DNA of 64,000 nt, taken from the NCBI RefSeq assembly GCF_002934265.1, contig NZ_PTIX01000024.1:45163-109162 (forward strand), given 5' to 3'. Every line of letters starts with the position of its first letter. Position 1 is the first letter of the stretch. Positions 1 to 9,856 of the stretch are shown here, piece after piece. The stretch comes from Actinokineospora auranticolor. Lineage in GTDB: Bacteria > Actinomycetota > Actinomycetes > Mycobacteriales > Pseudonocardiaceae. Below the pieces are notes generated by a model, which worked only from the letters and a program-made list of their open reading frames with translations, made no database searches and was not told the origin of the DNA. Made by a program: the position numbers and the translations under genes.

Positions 1-1
1 G

Positions 2-1213
2 AAGTGCAGCGAGAAGACCCACCGCCCGTCGGCGGCGACCATCCGCACCGTCACCGCGCACCTCGCGCACGGCGACTTCTATCCCGACGAACCCATCGCG
101 GCGTTCGCTTGGCCTCTGCTGCTCCAGGCCGGCGGGCTCGCCGGCCTGGACGGCACCCGCCTTCGGTTGACCCCGAAGGGCCGGGCCGCGCTCGGCAACC
201 CACCGGCCGAGACCATCCGCGGACTGTGGCAGCGCTGGCTCACCCACGCGGTGATCGACGAGTTCAGCCGGATCGACCAGATCAAGGGCCAGGGCATCCG
301 CAACGTGCTCACCGCGGCCAAACCCCGTCGTCAGACGGTCGCCAAGGCGCTGGCGACCTGCCCGCCCGGCGAGTGGATCGAGATCGACACCCTGTTCACG
401 ATCATGCGCCGCGGCAACATGAGCCCCACCATCGCCCGCACCGACAGAGCGCTGTGGCGGCTCTGCCTCCAAGACCCGGAGTACGGCAGCCTCGGCTATG
501 ACGGCTTCCACGACTGGACGCTCCTGGAAGGCCGCTACACCCTCGCCGTGCTGTTCGAGTACGCCGGCACCCTCGGACTGATCGATCTGGACTTCGTCCA
601 CCCCGACGGCGCGCGCGACGACTTCCGCGACAACTGGGGCGGCGACGACCTGGACGCGCTCAGCCGCTATGACGGTCTGCTGGCGATCCGGCTCAACGCG
701 CTGGGCACCTACGCCCTCGGACTGACCGACACCTACCACCCGACCGCTCCGGCCGCGGCCGGAGCTCCACCGTTGAAGGTGCTGCCCAACCTCGACGTCG
801 TCGCCACCGGCGAACTCCCCGCCGCCGACCGGCTACTGCTGTCCGCCTACGCCGAGCAGACCGCCGACCGCGTCTGGACCGTCTCCTCGACGACCCTGCT
901 CACCGCCATCGGCACCGGCCGCGACCTCACCGAGTTCACCACCTTCCTGACCCAACGGGCCGAACACGACCTGCCCGGCACGCTGACCACCCTGGTCAAG
1001 GACGTCCGTCGACGCGCCGCACAGCTCACCGACCTCGGCCGCTTGCGCGTGATCGAGTGCGCCGATCCGGCGCTGGCCGCGCTCATTACCCACGATCGCG
1101 GTCTGCGCGCGCTGTGCCGCCCCATCGGCGACCGACACCTGGCCATCGCACCCGGCCAGGAGCCGAAATTCCGCAAAACCCTGCTCCGGCTCGGCTACGT
1201 GCTGCCGTCCTAG
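2..1213 (+). CDS. XPB/Ssl2-N-like (helicase-associated) protein, 5' end outside window
   Basis: The reading frame is open from the left edge, so the start lies outside; 403 residues are visible. The last ~140 residues (about 780-1210) resemble the XPB/Ssl2-like helicase N-terminal domain (Helicase_C_3 type): a 'PNLDVV' strand, a 'DRVWTVSSTTLLTAI' helix pair, and the closing pattern of a residue block ending in 'LLRLGYVLP'. No helicase motor motif (Walker A, DEAH) is seen in the visible part. It ends 54 bases before jetA on the same strand, so it may be co-transcribed with the Wadjet operon and act with it; that link is inference. The fold assignment is from memory of the family pattern, not from a search. 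Confidence 0.6.
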   Translation, partial: KCSEKTHRPSAATIRTVTAHLAHGDFYPDEPIAAFAWPLLLQAGGLAGLDGTRLRLTPKGRAALGNPPAETIRGLWQRWLTHAVIDEFSRIDQIKGQGIRNVLTAAKPRRQTVAKALATCPPGEWIEIDTLFTIMRRGNMSPTIARTDRALWRLCLQDPEYGSLGYDGFHDWTLLEGRYTLAVLFEYAGTLGLIDLDFVHPDGARDDFRDNWGGDDLDALSRYDGLLAIRLNALGTYALGLTDTYHPTAPAAAGAPPLKVLPNLDVVATGELPAADRLLLSAYAEQTADRVWTVSSTTLLTAIGTGRDLTEFTTFLTQRAEHDLPGTLTTLVKDVRRRAAQLTDLGRLRVIECADPALAALITHDRGLRALCRPIGDRHLAIAPGQEPKFRKTLLRLGYVLPS

Positions 1214-1267
1214 ACTCGACCGGCGGACTCGACCCGCCCCACATCGATCAGGAAGCCGCCACCGTTG

Positions 1268-2731
1268 ATGGATTTCGAGGGCCTCGACCATCTGCGTCGC
1301 AACGAGCCGGCGTGGCGGTTGTTGCGCGCCGACAACGCGCCGCTCGTGCTCGGTTTTCTTGGCAAGGTCTTCGTCGACGACAACGTCCGGTCGATCTCGG
1401 CCACCGAGTTGATCAGCAGGCTGGACGACGAGTTGTACGCCCTCAACGAGCGGCTCGGCGACGGCTCCTTCCCCAAGTCCGCGAAGGCCTACCTCGACGA
1501 CTGGGCGGCACCGGCGAACGGCTGGCTGCGCAAGTACTATCCGGCCGGCTCCGACGAGGTGCACTTCGACGCGACCGTGGCCGTGGAGAAGGCCCTGACC
1601 TGGGTGGACTCGCTTCGGGAACGCTCGTTCGTGGGCACCGAGTCGCGCCTGAACACGATCTTCGAGCTGCTGCGGCAGATGGCGTACGGCGCCGAGACCG
1701 ACCCGGACACGCGACTGGCCGAACTGCGCCGGCGACGGTCCGAGATCGACGCGGAGATCAACCGGGTCGCGGGCGGGGAGTTCGCCGTCCTCGACGTCTC
1801 GGCCCAGCGGGATCGCTACCAGCAGTTCGCCGCGACCGCCCGCGAACTGCTGGCCGACTTCCGCGAGGTCGAGGCCAACTTCCGCGGCCTGGACCGGGCG
1901 CTTCGCGAGCGCATAGCCGGCTGGCAGGGCAGCAAGGGCCAGCTGCTCGACGAGGTGGTCGGCAACCGCACCACCATCGCCGACTCCGACCAGGGCCGCA
2001 GCTTCCAGGCGTTCTACGACTTCCTCCTCTCCCACGAGCGCCAGCTGGAGCTCGCCGAGCTGCTCGCGAAGGTGCAGTCTCTGGAGGCCGTCGGCGAGCC
2101 CGACCCCCGCATGCGCCATGTCCACCACGACTGGCTCGACGCGGCTGAACGCACCCAGGCGACGGTGCGGCTGCTGTCGGAGCAACTGCGGCGATTCCTC
2201 GACGACCAGGTGTGGCTGGAGAACCGCCGGGTGATGGACATCCTGCATAGCATCGAGTCCTCCGCGCTCAAACTGCGTGAACACCCGACGCCGACGATCA
2301 CCTGTGACCTCGACGGCACGGCCCCGACCGTGGCGCTGCCCATGGAACGGCCGCTCTACACGCCCAAGGTGAAGGTTCCCCTGGACAGCGGGGGCATCAC
2401 CGCGGCCGACGAGGACCTCGACGCCTCGCCGCTGTTCGAACAGGTCTACGTGGACCGTGAGCGGCTGTCCGGGATCGTGCGCGGCGAGCTGCGGGAACGT
2501 GCCCAGGTCGGGCTGGGCGAGGTGCTGGCGCGCCGGCCGCTGGAGCAGGGCATGGCCGAGCTGGTCGGCTACCTCTCGCTGGGTGACCCGGCGTTCCAGG
2601 TCGTCTTCGACGAGACCGCGCGCGAGCAGGTGGAATGGGTCGACGAGACCGGTACGGCCCGGGTCGCCACCATTCCCCGGGTGACCTTCACGCGGGTCGC
2701 CGGCCGCGGTCTTGTCGGTGGTGCTGCCTAG
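1268..2731 (+). CDS. jetA: Wadjet JetA, MukF-like kleisin (DUF3375)
   Basis: This 487-residue protein matches DUF3375 (JetA of type I Wadjet) in length and pattern, including the opening 'LRRNEPAWRLLRADNAPL' and the middle coiled region 'RRRRSEIDAEINRV'. JetA is the kleisin-like subunit that bridges the JetC SMC arms and recruits JetB in a condensin-like complex that recognises and extrudes closed circular DNA. The start is taken at ATG 1268; a TTG directly before it (1265) is a possible alternative. It is first of four tightly packed genes, with jetB starting 9 bases after its stop. The complete set and order make the assignment strong. Confidence 0.93.
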   Translation: MDFEGLDHLRRNEPAWRLLRADNAPLVLGFLGKVFVDDNVRSISATELISRLDDELYALNERLGDGSFPKSAKAYLDDWAAPANGWLRKYYPAGSDEVHFDATVAVEKALTWVDSLRERSFVGTESRLNTIFELLRQMAYGAETDPDTRLAELRRRRSEIDAEINRVAGGEFAVLDVSAQRDRYQQFAATARELLADFREVEANFRGLDRALRERIAGWQGSKGQLLDEVVGNRTTIADSDQGRSFQAFYDFLLSHERQLELAELLAKVQSLEAVGEPDPRMRHVHHDWLDAAERTQATVRLLSEQLRRFLDDQVWLENRRVMDILHSIESSALKLREHPTPTITCDLDGTAPTVALPMERPLYTPKVKVPLDSGGITAADEDLDASPLFEQVYVDRERLSGIVRGELRERAQVGLGEVLARRPLEQGMAELVGYLSLGDPAFQVVFDETAREQVEWVDETGTARVATIPRVTFTRVAGRGLVGGAA

Positions 2732-2740
2732 CATGGGGGC

Positions 2741-3340
2741 GTGACCACGTCGATACGCCGGGACGAACTCGACCTGCCGCTGGTCGTCACCCACCTGATG
2801 AAGGGGGTGGTCTACGCGGACAGCCACGAGAAGGTGTGGCGCCATCTGCTGCCGCTCCAGGCCCAGGTGCGTGACTACGTCGGAGTCATGGGGCTGACCG
2901 TTGTGATCGACGAGGCCGAGGGTTACGCCTTCCTGCGGTCGAAGTTGGACGACGAGGAGGACGGGCCGCTGCCGCGGCTGATCCCACGACGTGCTCTGTC
3001 CTTCCACGTGAGCCTGGTGTTGGCGCTGCTGCGTAAGAAGCTGGCGGAGTTCGACGCCTCCGGCGCGGAGACACGACTGGTCCTCACCCGGGAGCAGCTG
3101 GTCGAGATGGTGCGCATGTTCCTGCCCGAGAGCAGCAACGAGGCGCGGCTGGTCGATCAGATCGACACCCACCTCACCAAGATCGTCGAGCTCGGGTTCC
3201 TGCGGCGGATCACCGGGCAGGAGGTCGCGTACGAGGTGCGGCGCATCCTCAAGGCGTTCGTCGACGGACAGTGGCTGTCCGAGTTCGACCAGCGGCTCGC
3301 CGACTACACCGCACTGCTAGACGGGGAGGGCGAGGACTGA
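2741..3340 (+). CDS. jetB: Wadjet JetB, MukE-like (DUF4194)
   Basis: This 199-residue protein fits DUF4194, the MukE-like winged-helix partner of JetA in Wadjet. Typical patterns are '[13 protein letters not shown]', a '[19 protein letters not shown]' helix and the C-terminal '[19 protein letters not shown]'. It starts with GTG at 2741 and its TGA (3338-3340) shares one base with the ATG of jetC (TGATG), so translation of jetB and jetC is probably coupled. Length agrees with known type I JetB (about 200 residues). Confidence 0.92.
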   Translation: MTTSIRRDELDLPLVVTHLMKGVVYADSHEKVWRHLLPLQAQVRDYVGVMGLTVVIDEAEGYAFLRSKLDDEEDGPLPRLIPRRALSFHVSLVLALLRKKLAEFDASGAETRLVLTREQLVEMVRMFLPESSNEARLVDQIDTHLTKIVELGFLRRITGQEVAYEVRRILKAFVDGQWLSEFDQRLADYTALLDGEGED

Positions 3341-6300
3341 TGGCGGGTCCGTCCACTGTGCCCAGTCTCGACGCCGAGGGGGCCGACCTCGCCGGCTATC
3401 GCCTCGACCGCTTGGAGGTGTACAACTGGGGCACCTTCGACCAGCGGGTGTGGACATTCCACCCGGAGGGCCGCAACAGCCTGCTGACGGGCGACATCGG
3501 CTCCGGCAAGTCCACCATCGTGGACGCGATCACCACGCTGCTGCTGCCCGCCCACCGCATCTCCTACAACAAGGCAGCCGGCGCCGAGGCGAAGGAGCGA
3601 CACCTGCGGTCCTACGTCCTGGGCTACTACAAGGCCGAGCGCAACGAGGCGACCGGCGCCTCCCGGCCGGTCGGACTGCGGGACCGGCGTGCGTTCTCGG
3701 TTGTCCTCGGCGTCTTTGTCAATCGCGGCTACGACTCGACGGTGACGCTGGCGCAGGTGTTCTGGTTCCGCGACGCCTCCGTCGGCCAGCCCGACCGCTT
3801 CTTCGCCACCGCGGAGCGCGGCCTCACCATCGCGGGTGACTTCACCGAGTTCGGCGGGGACATCGCGGCGCTCAAGCGCAGGCTGCGTAAGCAGGGCGTC
3901 CGCGTCCACGACCATTTCCCCGCCTACAGCAAGGACTTCTGCCGGCGGCTGGGCGTCGACTCCGAGCAGGCGATGGAGCTGTTCCACCAGACGGTGTCGA
4001 TGAAGTCGGTCGGCAACCTCAACGACTTCGTCCGCTCGCACATGCTGGAGCCGTTCGACGCCGCCGACTGGACCGACCGGCTGGTCCGCCACTTCGAGGA
4101 CCTGACCCGAGCGCACGAGGCGGTGCTCAAGGCCCGTACCCAGCTCACCCAGCTCGAACCGCTGCTCGCCGACTGCGACGCATACGACGAGTTCGACCGG
4201 CGGATCGGGGCGGTCAAGGCCGAACGCGACGCACTGCGGTTCTACTGCGCCGACCGGAAGGCGACGTTGCTCGACGCCCGGGTCGCCGCGCTCACCATCG
4301 AGATCGGCGCACATCAGACCGAACTGGATTCGACGAAAGGCGAACTCGATCGGTTGCGCCGTAAGGAAACGGACCTCACCGTGCGACGCGCGGGCTCCGG
4401 TGGCGACCGCATCGCCCAACTCGAAGCCGACATCGCGACCGAGGAGCAGGAACGCGACCGCCGGCAGGTACGGCACGCCCGTTACCACGAGTTGCTGGCG
4501 TCGGCGGCGTTGCCCGCCGTGACCGAGCCCGCCCAGTTCACCGCCCGGCAGCGCGACATCGCGGACCTGGCAGGCTCCCTGGACCAGGCGCAGGCCGAGC
4601 TCCAGAACCAGCTCACCGATCTCACGGTCGAGCGGAGGGAACTCGACGGTGAGACCAGGGAGCTGGACGCGGAGCTGCTCAGCCTGCGCGAACGGCGCAG
4701 CAACATCCCCAAACGCAGTCTGGACGTGCGGGAGATGCTGTGCGCGGAGCTGAACGTCGACCCGGCCGCGCTCCCGTTCACCGGCGAGCTCATCCAGGTG
4801 CGCGCCGACTGCGCGGAGTGGGAAGGCGCGGCCGAGCGGCTGCTGCACGGCTTCGGCCTGTCCATGCTGGTGGGCAGCGATCACTACGACGCGGTGTCCG
4901 ACTGGATTAACGACCGCCACCTCGGCATCAAACTCGTCTACTACCGGGTGCCCCGACGTCAGGGCCCGACCGCGCCCTCCCCGCTGACCGAGCGGTCCCT
5001 GCGCACCAAGCTGGAGATCAAGGAGTCGCCGTTCTCGGACTGGCTGGACCGCGAACTGGCCCACCGCGCCGACTACGAGTGCGTGGACACCATGCTTGAG
5101 TTCCGGCGCGCCCCGAAGGCGATCACCAAAGCCGGGCAGATCAAAGGCGCTCGCGGCCGGCACGAGAAGGACGACGCCCGTCGCATCGACGACCGCCGTC
5201 ACTACGTGCTCGGCTGGGACAACCAGGCCAAGATGGACACGCTGCTCGACCAGGCCAACCGGCTGCAACTCCGGTGGCGTGAGCTGGACGGGCTGGCGGC
5301 CAGGGTCGGCAAGGACCTCGAGAGCAGGCGCCGGCTCGCCACCACGCTCACCCTGCTGGCCGAGTTCGGCTCCTTCACCGAGATCGACTGGCAGTCCTCG
5401 GTGAACCGCATCGCCGAGCTCGACGGCGAGAAGCGCGGCCTCGAACAGCAGTCGGACGAGCTGAAACAGCTCACCCAGGAGCTGGCGGCCGTCGGCGCAC
5501 AGATCAAGAAGGCGGAAACCGCCCAGAGTGCGGCGCAGACGCGGCTCGGGAAGCTCAGTGGCCAGCGCGAAGACGCCGAGAGGCAACTGCGCGACACACA
5601 GACCATCTTAGACGAACCCGCGTGCGAGTCCGCACGGGCGTCTTTTCCCTTGGTGGACAAGCGAGTCGCAGCCAGAAGCCTGGCCACCCCGGAGGACTGC
5701 GACACCTGCCGCGTCGACGTGAACGAGGACATCACCACGGAGATCGATCGACTCACCGGACGGCAGAACAAGGTCGCGAACCGGGCGACCGGAAAGATGA
5801 GCGACTTCCGCAAGGCGTATCCGCTGGAGACCGAGGACTTCGACAACTCCGTGCAGTCCGCGGGTGAGTACCGGGCCCTGCACGACCGGATCGCCTCGGA
5901 TGACCTGCCCCGGTTCGAATCCGAGTTCAAGACCTACCTCAACACCAACACCATCCGCGACATCGCCGGGTTCCACTCCCAGCTGACCAAGCAGGCCGAC
6001 CTGATCAAGCAGCGGATCGAGACCATCAATGACTCGCTGGTGGACATCGACTACAACCCGGGCCGGTTCATCCGGCTCGAACCGCATCCCACGGTCAGCG
6101 TCGAGATCCGCGACTTCCGCAAGGAACTGCGGGATTGCACCAGCGGATCCCTGCACGGCGACGAGTCGGACCAGTACTCCGAGCAGAAGTTCCTCCAGGT
6201 CAAGGCGCTCATCGAGCGGTTTCGGGGCCGGGAGGGCCAGACCGAGCCCGACCGGCTGTGGACCCGCCGGGTCACCGACGTGCGCAACTGGTTCACCTTC

Positions 6301-6732
6301 GCCGCGTCCGAGCGGTGGCGGGCTGACGACACCGAGCACGAGAACTACACCGATTCCGGCGGCAAGTCGGGCGGCCAGAAGGAGAAGCTGGCCTATACGA
6401 TCCTGGCCGCGTCGCTGGCCTACCAGTTCAAGCTCGACTGGGGCGCGCCGAAGTCGAAGACGTTCCGGTTCGTGGTGATCGACGAGGCGTTCGGCCGGGG
6501 CTCGGACGAGTCGACGCGGTTCGCCCTCGACCTGTTCCGGCGCCTCGGCCTGCAACTGCTCATCGTCACGCCGTTGCAGAAGATCCACGTCATCGAGCCC
6601 TATGTCGCGGCGGTCGGATTCGTGGACAACCAGACCGGTGACTGCTCACGGGTGCAGACCCTGACTATTGAGGAGTACCAGCGCCGCCAGCTCGCGCACG
6701 CCCTCGGGTCCACGTCGGCACGGGGTGACTGA
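3340..6732 (+). CDS. jetC: Wadjet JetC, SMC/MukB-like ATPase
   Basis: This 1130-residue SMC-type ATPase is the motor of Wadjet. It has Walker A GDIGSGKS at residues 51-58, long heptad-rich coiled coils (about 330-480 and 640-760) around a hinge-like middle, an ABC signature region [11 protein letters not shown] from residue 1006, and Walker B 'FVVIDEAFG' with D1048/E1049. It belongs to the COG4913 (SbcC-like P-loop) group. The start is ATG 3340, which overlaps the jetB stop; the frame stays open upstream to 3271 but that segment lies inside jetB and looks non-coding. The jetC stop overlaps the jetD start (TGATG). Confidence 0.95.
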   Translation: MAGPSTVPSLDAEGADLAGYRLDRLEVYNWGTFDQRVWTFHPEGRNSLLTGDIGSGKSTIVDAITTLLLPAHRISYNKAAGAEAKERHLRSYVLGYYKAERNEATGASRPVGLRDRRAFSVVLGVFVNRGYDSTVTLAQVFWFRDASVGQPDRFFATAERGLTIAGDFTEFGGDIAALKRRLRKQGVRVHDHFPAYSKDFCRRLGVDSEQAMELFHQTVSMKSVGNLNDFVRSHMLEPFDAADWTDRLVRHFEDLTRAHEAVLKARTQLTQLEPLLADCDAYDEFDRRIGAVKAERDALRFYCADRKATLLDARVAALTIEIGAHQTELDSTKGELDRLRRKETDLTVRRAGSGGDRIAQLEADIATEEQERDRRQVRHARYHELLASAALPAVTEPAQFTARQRDIADLAGSLDQAQAELQNQLTDLTVERRELDGETRELDAELLSLRERRSNIPKRSLDVREMLCAELNVDPAALPFTGELIQVRADCAEWEGAAERLLHGFGLSMLVGSDHYDAVSDWINDRHLGIKLVYYRVPRRQGPTAPSPLTERSLRTKLEIKESPFSDWLDRELAHRADYECVDTMLEFRRAPKAITKAGQIKGARGRHEKDDARRIDDRRHYVLGWDNQAKMDTLLDQANRLQLRWRELDGLAARVGKDLESRRRLATTLTLLAEFGSFTEIDWQSSVNRIAELDGEKRGLEQQSDELKQLTQELAAVGAQIKKAETAQSAAQTRLGKLSGQREDAERQLRDTQTILDEPACESARASFPLVDKRVAARSLATPEDCDTCRVDVNEDITTEIDRLTGRQNKVANRATGKMSDFRKAYPLETEDFDNSVQSAGEYRALHDRIASDDLPRFESEFKTYLNTNTIRDIAGFHSQLTKQADLIKQRIETINDSLVDIDYNPGRFIRLEPHPTVSVEIRDFRKELRDCTSGSLHGDESDQYSEQKFLQVKALIERFRGREGQTEPDRLWTRRVTDVRNWFTFAASERWRADDTEHENYTDSGGKSGGQKEKLAYTILAASLAYQFKLDWGAPKSKTFRFVVIDEAFGRGSDESTRFALDLFRRLGLQLLIVTPLQKIHVIEPYVAAVGFVDNQTGDCSRVQTLTIEEYQRRQLAHALGSTSARGD

Positions 6733-7925
6733 TGGCGGCAGCCTCCGCCTGGACCGTGCCCGGTGACGTCGTGAGCAGGCTGCGGCGACGTTGGGACCGG
6801 GGCGAGTTGCTGTCCCGGCTCGCGTCGGGTGCCCCGTGGGAGCCGCTGGCAGTCGGCCTGCGCGGGCCGAGCGCACAGGACACCGCCGCGCGCTTCGACG
6901 AGGCGCGAGCCTGGATCGACCAGTGGCGCAGGGTCCGGCATCTCCGGGTCGAGACGCGCACGGTCGGCGGCCGTGTCCTGGGCGCGAACGAGCTACCCGC
7001 TCGGGCCTGGGTCGACTCCTACGAGCAGTTGTGGGCCGCGCTTGGCGTCCACGCCGAGGTTCGGACCTTCATGGGCCTGCTGGACACGACCCGGCGACGG
7101 GCGCCGGCGATCGCCGACTGGATGGTCGTCAAGCCGATGGATGTGCTCGGCCACCAGGGCGGGTGGACCCGACTGGTCGACACCGTGCGGTGGATCGACG
7201 CGCACGCCCGTCCCGACATGTATCTGCGGCAGGTCGACGTGCCCGGCGTCGACACCAAGTTCATCGAGCGCCATCGCACGATCCTGGCCGCGTTGCTGGA
7301 CCGGCAACTCCCGGAGCGCCGGGTCGACCGCACCAGGCCACCGTCCGACTTCGCCGGGCGGTACCAGTTTCGCACCAAACCCGCGTATGTCCGGTTCCGC
7401 CGGCTGTCGGACGGCGACGGCTTCAGCGAACTCGCCGTCAGAGTGCCCGAACTGGCCGACCGGCCGCCCACGGCGCGCACCGTGTTCGTCGTCGAGAACG
7501 AGGTCAGCTACCTGGCCTTCCCGCCCGTGCCGGACGCTGTCGTGATCTTCGGCGAGGGCTACGCCGCCTCCCGGCTGGAACCATTGCGGTGGCTGGTCGG
7601 CAAGAACCTCGTCTACTGGGGCGACATCGACACCCACGGCTTCGCGATCCTCAACCGGGTGCGCCAGATCTTCGGCCACTGCCGGTCGATGCTGATGGAC
7701 CGGGCCACGCTCCTCGCGCATGAAAGCCACTGGGTCGACGAGCCCAGCCCGGTCAGCGGCTACCTGGACGCGCTGTGGCTGGACGAAGCCGCGCTCTACA
7801 ACGACCTGGTCGAAGACGTCCTCGGCCGTGCGGTGCGACTCGAACAGGAACGCGTGTCCTACGCCGCCGTCGAACACGCCGCGGCAGCGTACGGCTCCAC
7901 GCAGGACAGTCCCAAGCGGCCATAG
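6732..7925 (+). CDS. jetD: Wadjet JetD, TopoVI-like nuclease (DUF3322/DUF2220)
   Basis: JetD is the nuclease subunit that cleaves DNA after JetABC loop extrusion. The 397 residues show an N-terminal DUF3322-like part and a C-terminal DUF2220/Toprim-like part. The Toprim-type acidic residues are visible: E255 and E257 in 'VVENEVSYL', 'FGEGYA', and D298/D300 in 'YWGDIDTHGF'. The key catalytic residues therefore look intact and the system is probably functional. The ATG overlaps the jetC stop. It is the last gene before a repeat-rich intergenic stretch that I interpret as an element end. Confidence 0.94.
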   Translation: MAAASAWTVPGDVVSRLRRRWDRGELLSRLASGAPWEPLAVGLRGPSAQDTAARFDEARAWIDQWRRVRHLRVETRTVGGRVLGANELPARAWVDSYEQLWAALGVHAEVRTFMGLLDTTRRRAPAIADWMVVKPMDVLGHQGGWTRLVDTVRWIDAHARPDMYLRQVDVPGVDTKFIERHRTILAALLDRQLPERRVDRTRPPSDFAGRYQFRTKPAYVRFRRLSDGDGFSELAVRVPELADRPPTARTVFVVENEVSYLAFPPVPDAVVIFGEGYAASRLEPLRWLVGKNLVYWGDIDTHGFAILNRVRQIFGHCRSMLMDRATLLAHESHWVDEPSPVSGYLDALWLDEAALYNDLVEDVLGRAVRLEQERVSYAAVEHAAAAYGSTQDSPKRP

Positions 7926-7947
7926 TCGGCACGTGACAACCGCGGTC

Positions 7948-8144
7948 GGGGAGCAGCGCGGGAGCAAATGGGGAGCAGACTAGCGCGCTCAGCGGCCCTG
8001 AACTGCATCCAACGACTCTGAACGGAGCCACGCCGACCTGCGGAAGTTGTGTTTCCGCAGGTCAGCGCACCATGCCGTCCTTGGTTCACACATAAGGGCT
8101 CTCTGAGCAGCGCAACGACCTGCAACTGCGTCCAACCGCAGGTC
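7948..8144 (+). repeat. Attachment-site-like structured repeat, copy 1
   Basis: Three GGGGAGCA-type boxes at 7948, 7959 and 7970 (11-base steps) are followed by 'GAACTGCATCCAACG' near 8010. An inverted repeat comes next: GACCTGCGGAA (8035-8045) pairs with TTCCGCAGGTC (8053-8063), and outer bases continue the pairing after one mismatch. The tail to about 8098 reads ATGCCGT...GGTTCACAC. A smaller stem GACCTGC...GCAGGTC sits at 8117-8144. The same arrangement recurs at 11370-11513 (copy 2) and partly at 24657-24716 (copy 3). The interval 7926-8349 holds no gene that I can support. Confidence 0.8.
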
Positions 8145-8349
8145 AACGGCACCGTAAGACTGCCGCCCCTGCCCACTCCAACGCCTCGCCCTGGCGAACA
8201 AGGTTGAGTCTACAAACTCAACTCTTGGCGCAACCGTGTTCCCCCACTGACCGGAGCAGCACCGACTGGTGGTTTACGGCCATGGTGGAGTCGCCCTGTA
8301 ACGGTCCGTGCGCAGACTCGATCACTAGTCAAACCGAGAGGAGTCTGCG

Positions 8350-8703
8350 TTGCGCGTGGGGTTGGTGGCGGGTGCGGACACCGATGAGCTGTGGACGTGG
8401 TTTGAGCGGGAGCGGGACCTGCGGCCGCACGTCCGGCTGGATCGCCCGCCCGTGCCCGGCGACGGCATGGGGCCGGAGTACGTCATCGCCGCGGCGGTGC
8501 CCGCCCTGGCCATGATCGCGCGGTCGGTGTGCAACTACCTGGCGGTGCGGACGGCGAACCGGGGGGCGAAGCTGATTCTGCGGGTGACATCGGAGACCGG
8601 GGCCGTGACGGAGGTCGAGGTCGAGCGAACCACCGACGAGGTGCGGCTCGCGCGGCTGCTGCTGGCCGCGGCCGGGGAGCGCGATGCGCCTGCCGAACGC
8701 TGA
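8350..8703 (+). CDS. Effector-associated constant component EACC1-like protein
   Basis: This 117-residue protein resembles EACC1, a small component found beside diverse effectors in actinobacterial conflict systems. Visible traits are the 'LWTWFERERDLRPHVRLDRPPVPGD' style start, a 'GPEYVIAAAVPALAMIARSV' hydrophobic helix and a C-terminal beta unit with 'LILRVTSETGAVTEVEVE'. The TTG start at 8350 is preferred because GAGAGGAG lies six bases upstream. It overlaps the caspase gene by 20 bases, which suggests coupled translation. The family name comes from pattern memory; the role (regulator or adaptor of the caspase) is inference. Confidence 0.75.
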   Translation: MRVGLVAGADTDELWTWFERERDLRPHVRLDRPPVPGDGMGPEYVIAAAVPALAMIARSVCNYLAVRTANRGAKLILRVTSETGAVTEVEVERTTDEVRLARLLLAAAGERDAPAER

Positions 8704-9856
8704 GCGCTCCCAGGTGGTGTTGATCGGCACGTCATCCTTCGGCGGGGACCTGCACGACCTGCCCGCGGTGGCCAACAACGTCACCGACCTGGTGGACGTC
8801 CTCACCGACTCCGAGATCGGCGGGTTCGACCGGTCGAACTGCACGGTCCTGCTCGACGAGCAGGACGCGGACAAGATCCTGGACACCCTGGCCGAGGCCG
8901 CCGGGCAGGCGGGCGACGTGCTGCTGGTCTACATCGCCACGCACGCGCTGCCGAAGAAGCCCGCGAGCGGTGAGCTGATGCTGCTCCTGCCCGGCACCGA
9001 CATGCAGGCGAGCTGGTGGTGGCGCAAGGCGCTGTCCTTCGACGACATCCGCGAGGTAGTGCGGGACAGCCCGGCGCAGAACCGCATCGTCATCGTCGAC
9101 TGCTGCCACGCGGGCCTGGCCCTGCCCGAGGGGGTGATGGGACCCACAGACGAGCAGTTCGACATCGGCGGCGCCTACACCCTGGCCGCGGCGGACCCGA
9201 ACAGCCGGGCGGTGGCCAAGCCCGGGGAGCGCAACACGGCGTTCACCGGTGCACTGCTGGAGTTGCTCGACCGGGGCGTCGCGGGGTACGGGGAGCTGCT
9301 CTCGCTTTCCCGGGTCTTCCCCCTGCTCAAGCGCAGGCTGGAGGCGGACGGCCTGCCGAGGCCGAGCCACAACCTCAGCGACACCATCGACGGCCTCGCC
9401 GTGGTGCGAAACCGGGTGAAGGAACCGCACACGGCCATCTCGGACGACGTGTTGGCGCTGATGGCCAGCTCCACCAACACCGAGCGCTTGGAGGCGTTGC
9501 GCAGGTTGGCGGCGCTGCACCACACCGGTGGCCAGGTCGTGCACGACCAGGTCCGGTTCCACGTGAGCAAGCTCGCCACCGACGACAGCAAGATCGTGTC
9601 CGAGGAAGCCCTGCGCCTGCTGAAGCTCTTCCAGGGGACGGGGACGGGCGGCAACACGATCGCACCGAAGCGACCGCGCAGGGACTTCCCGTGGGCCGAT
9701 CGGTGGTGGTGGACCGCCGCCGCGGTGATACTCGTGGCCGGGACGCTCGTGCTGTGGTCGACCGGGTCACCGCTCTGGGAAGCGGCGGCGACCGCGCTCC
9801 CCAGTTCCGTCCTGGGCTACCTCACAGCGGTGACGACCGCGCGGTGGGCCCGGTGA
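8684..9856 (+). CDS. Caspase-like protease (peptidase C14) with C-terminal membrane helices
   Basis: This 390-residue protein has a caspase/metacaspase p20-like domain with the catalytic dyad visible: H87 in 'YIATHA' and C141 in 'DCCHAG'. Residues 10-160 follow the usual order 'VVLIGTSSF', 'NNVTDLVDVLTD', 'DVLLVYIATH', 'RIVIVDCC'. A helical linker follows, and one or two hydrophobic segments near residues 345-385 probably anchor it in the membrane. It is sandwiched between EACC1 and a substrate-binding-protein gene with overlapping reading frames, so it is the likely effector of a sensing cassette. The His motif has Ala instead of the common Gly after H87. Confidence 0.87.
   Translation: MRLPNAERSQVVLIGTSSFGGDLHDLPAVANNVTDLVDVLTDSEIGGFDRSNCTVLLDEQDADKILDTLAEAAGQAGDVLLVYIATHALPKKPASGELMLLLPGTDMQASWWWRKALSFDDIREVVRDSPAQNRIVIVDCCHAGLALPEGVMGPTDEQFDIGGAYTLAAADPNSRAVAKPGERNTAFTGALLELLDRGVAGYGELLSLSRVFPLLKRRLEADGLPRPSHNLSDTIDGLAVVRNRVKEPHTAISDDVLALMASSTNTERLEALRRLAALHHTGGQVVHDQVRFHVSKLATDDSKIVSEEALRLLKLFQGTGTGGNTIAPKRPRRDFPWADRWWWTAAAVILVAGTLVLWSTGSPLWEAAATALPSSVLGYLTAVTTARWAR

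Noticed and set aside
833..3172. Long minus-strand open frame opposite the first genes
   Set aside because: It is the mirror of strongly coding plus-strand genes (jetA, jetB), with inverted codon bias and no domain.
7948..8144. CRISPR-like array made from GGGGAGCA boxes
   Set aside because: Units are 8-9 bases at 11-base steps without spacers of proper length, and no cas genes are present.
9016..9852. Extended N-terminal part for the solute-binding protein
   Set aside because: The upstream frame lies fully inside the caspase gene and lacks coding bias; GTG 9853 with the membrane helix is the natural start.
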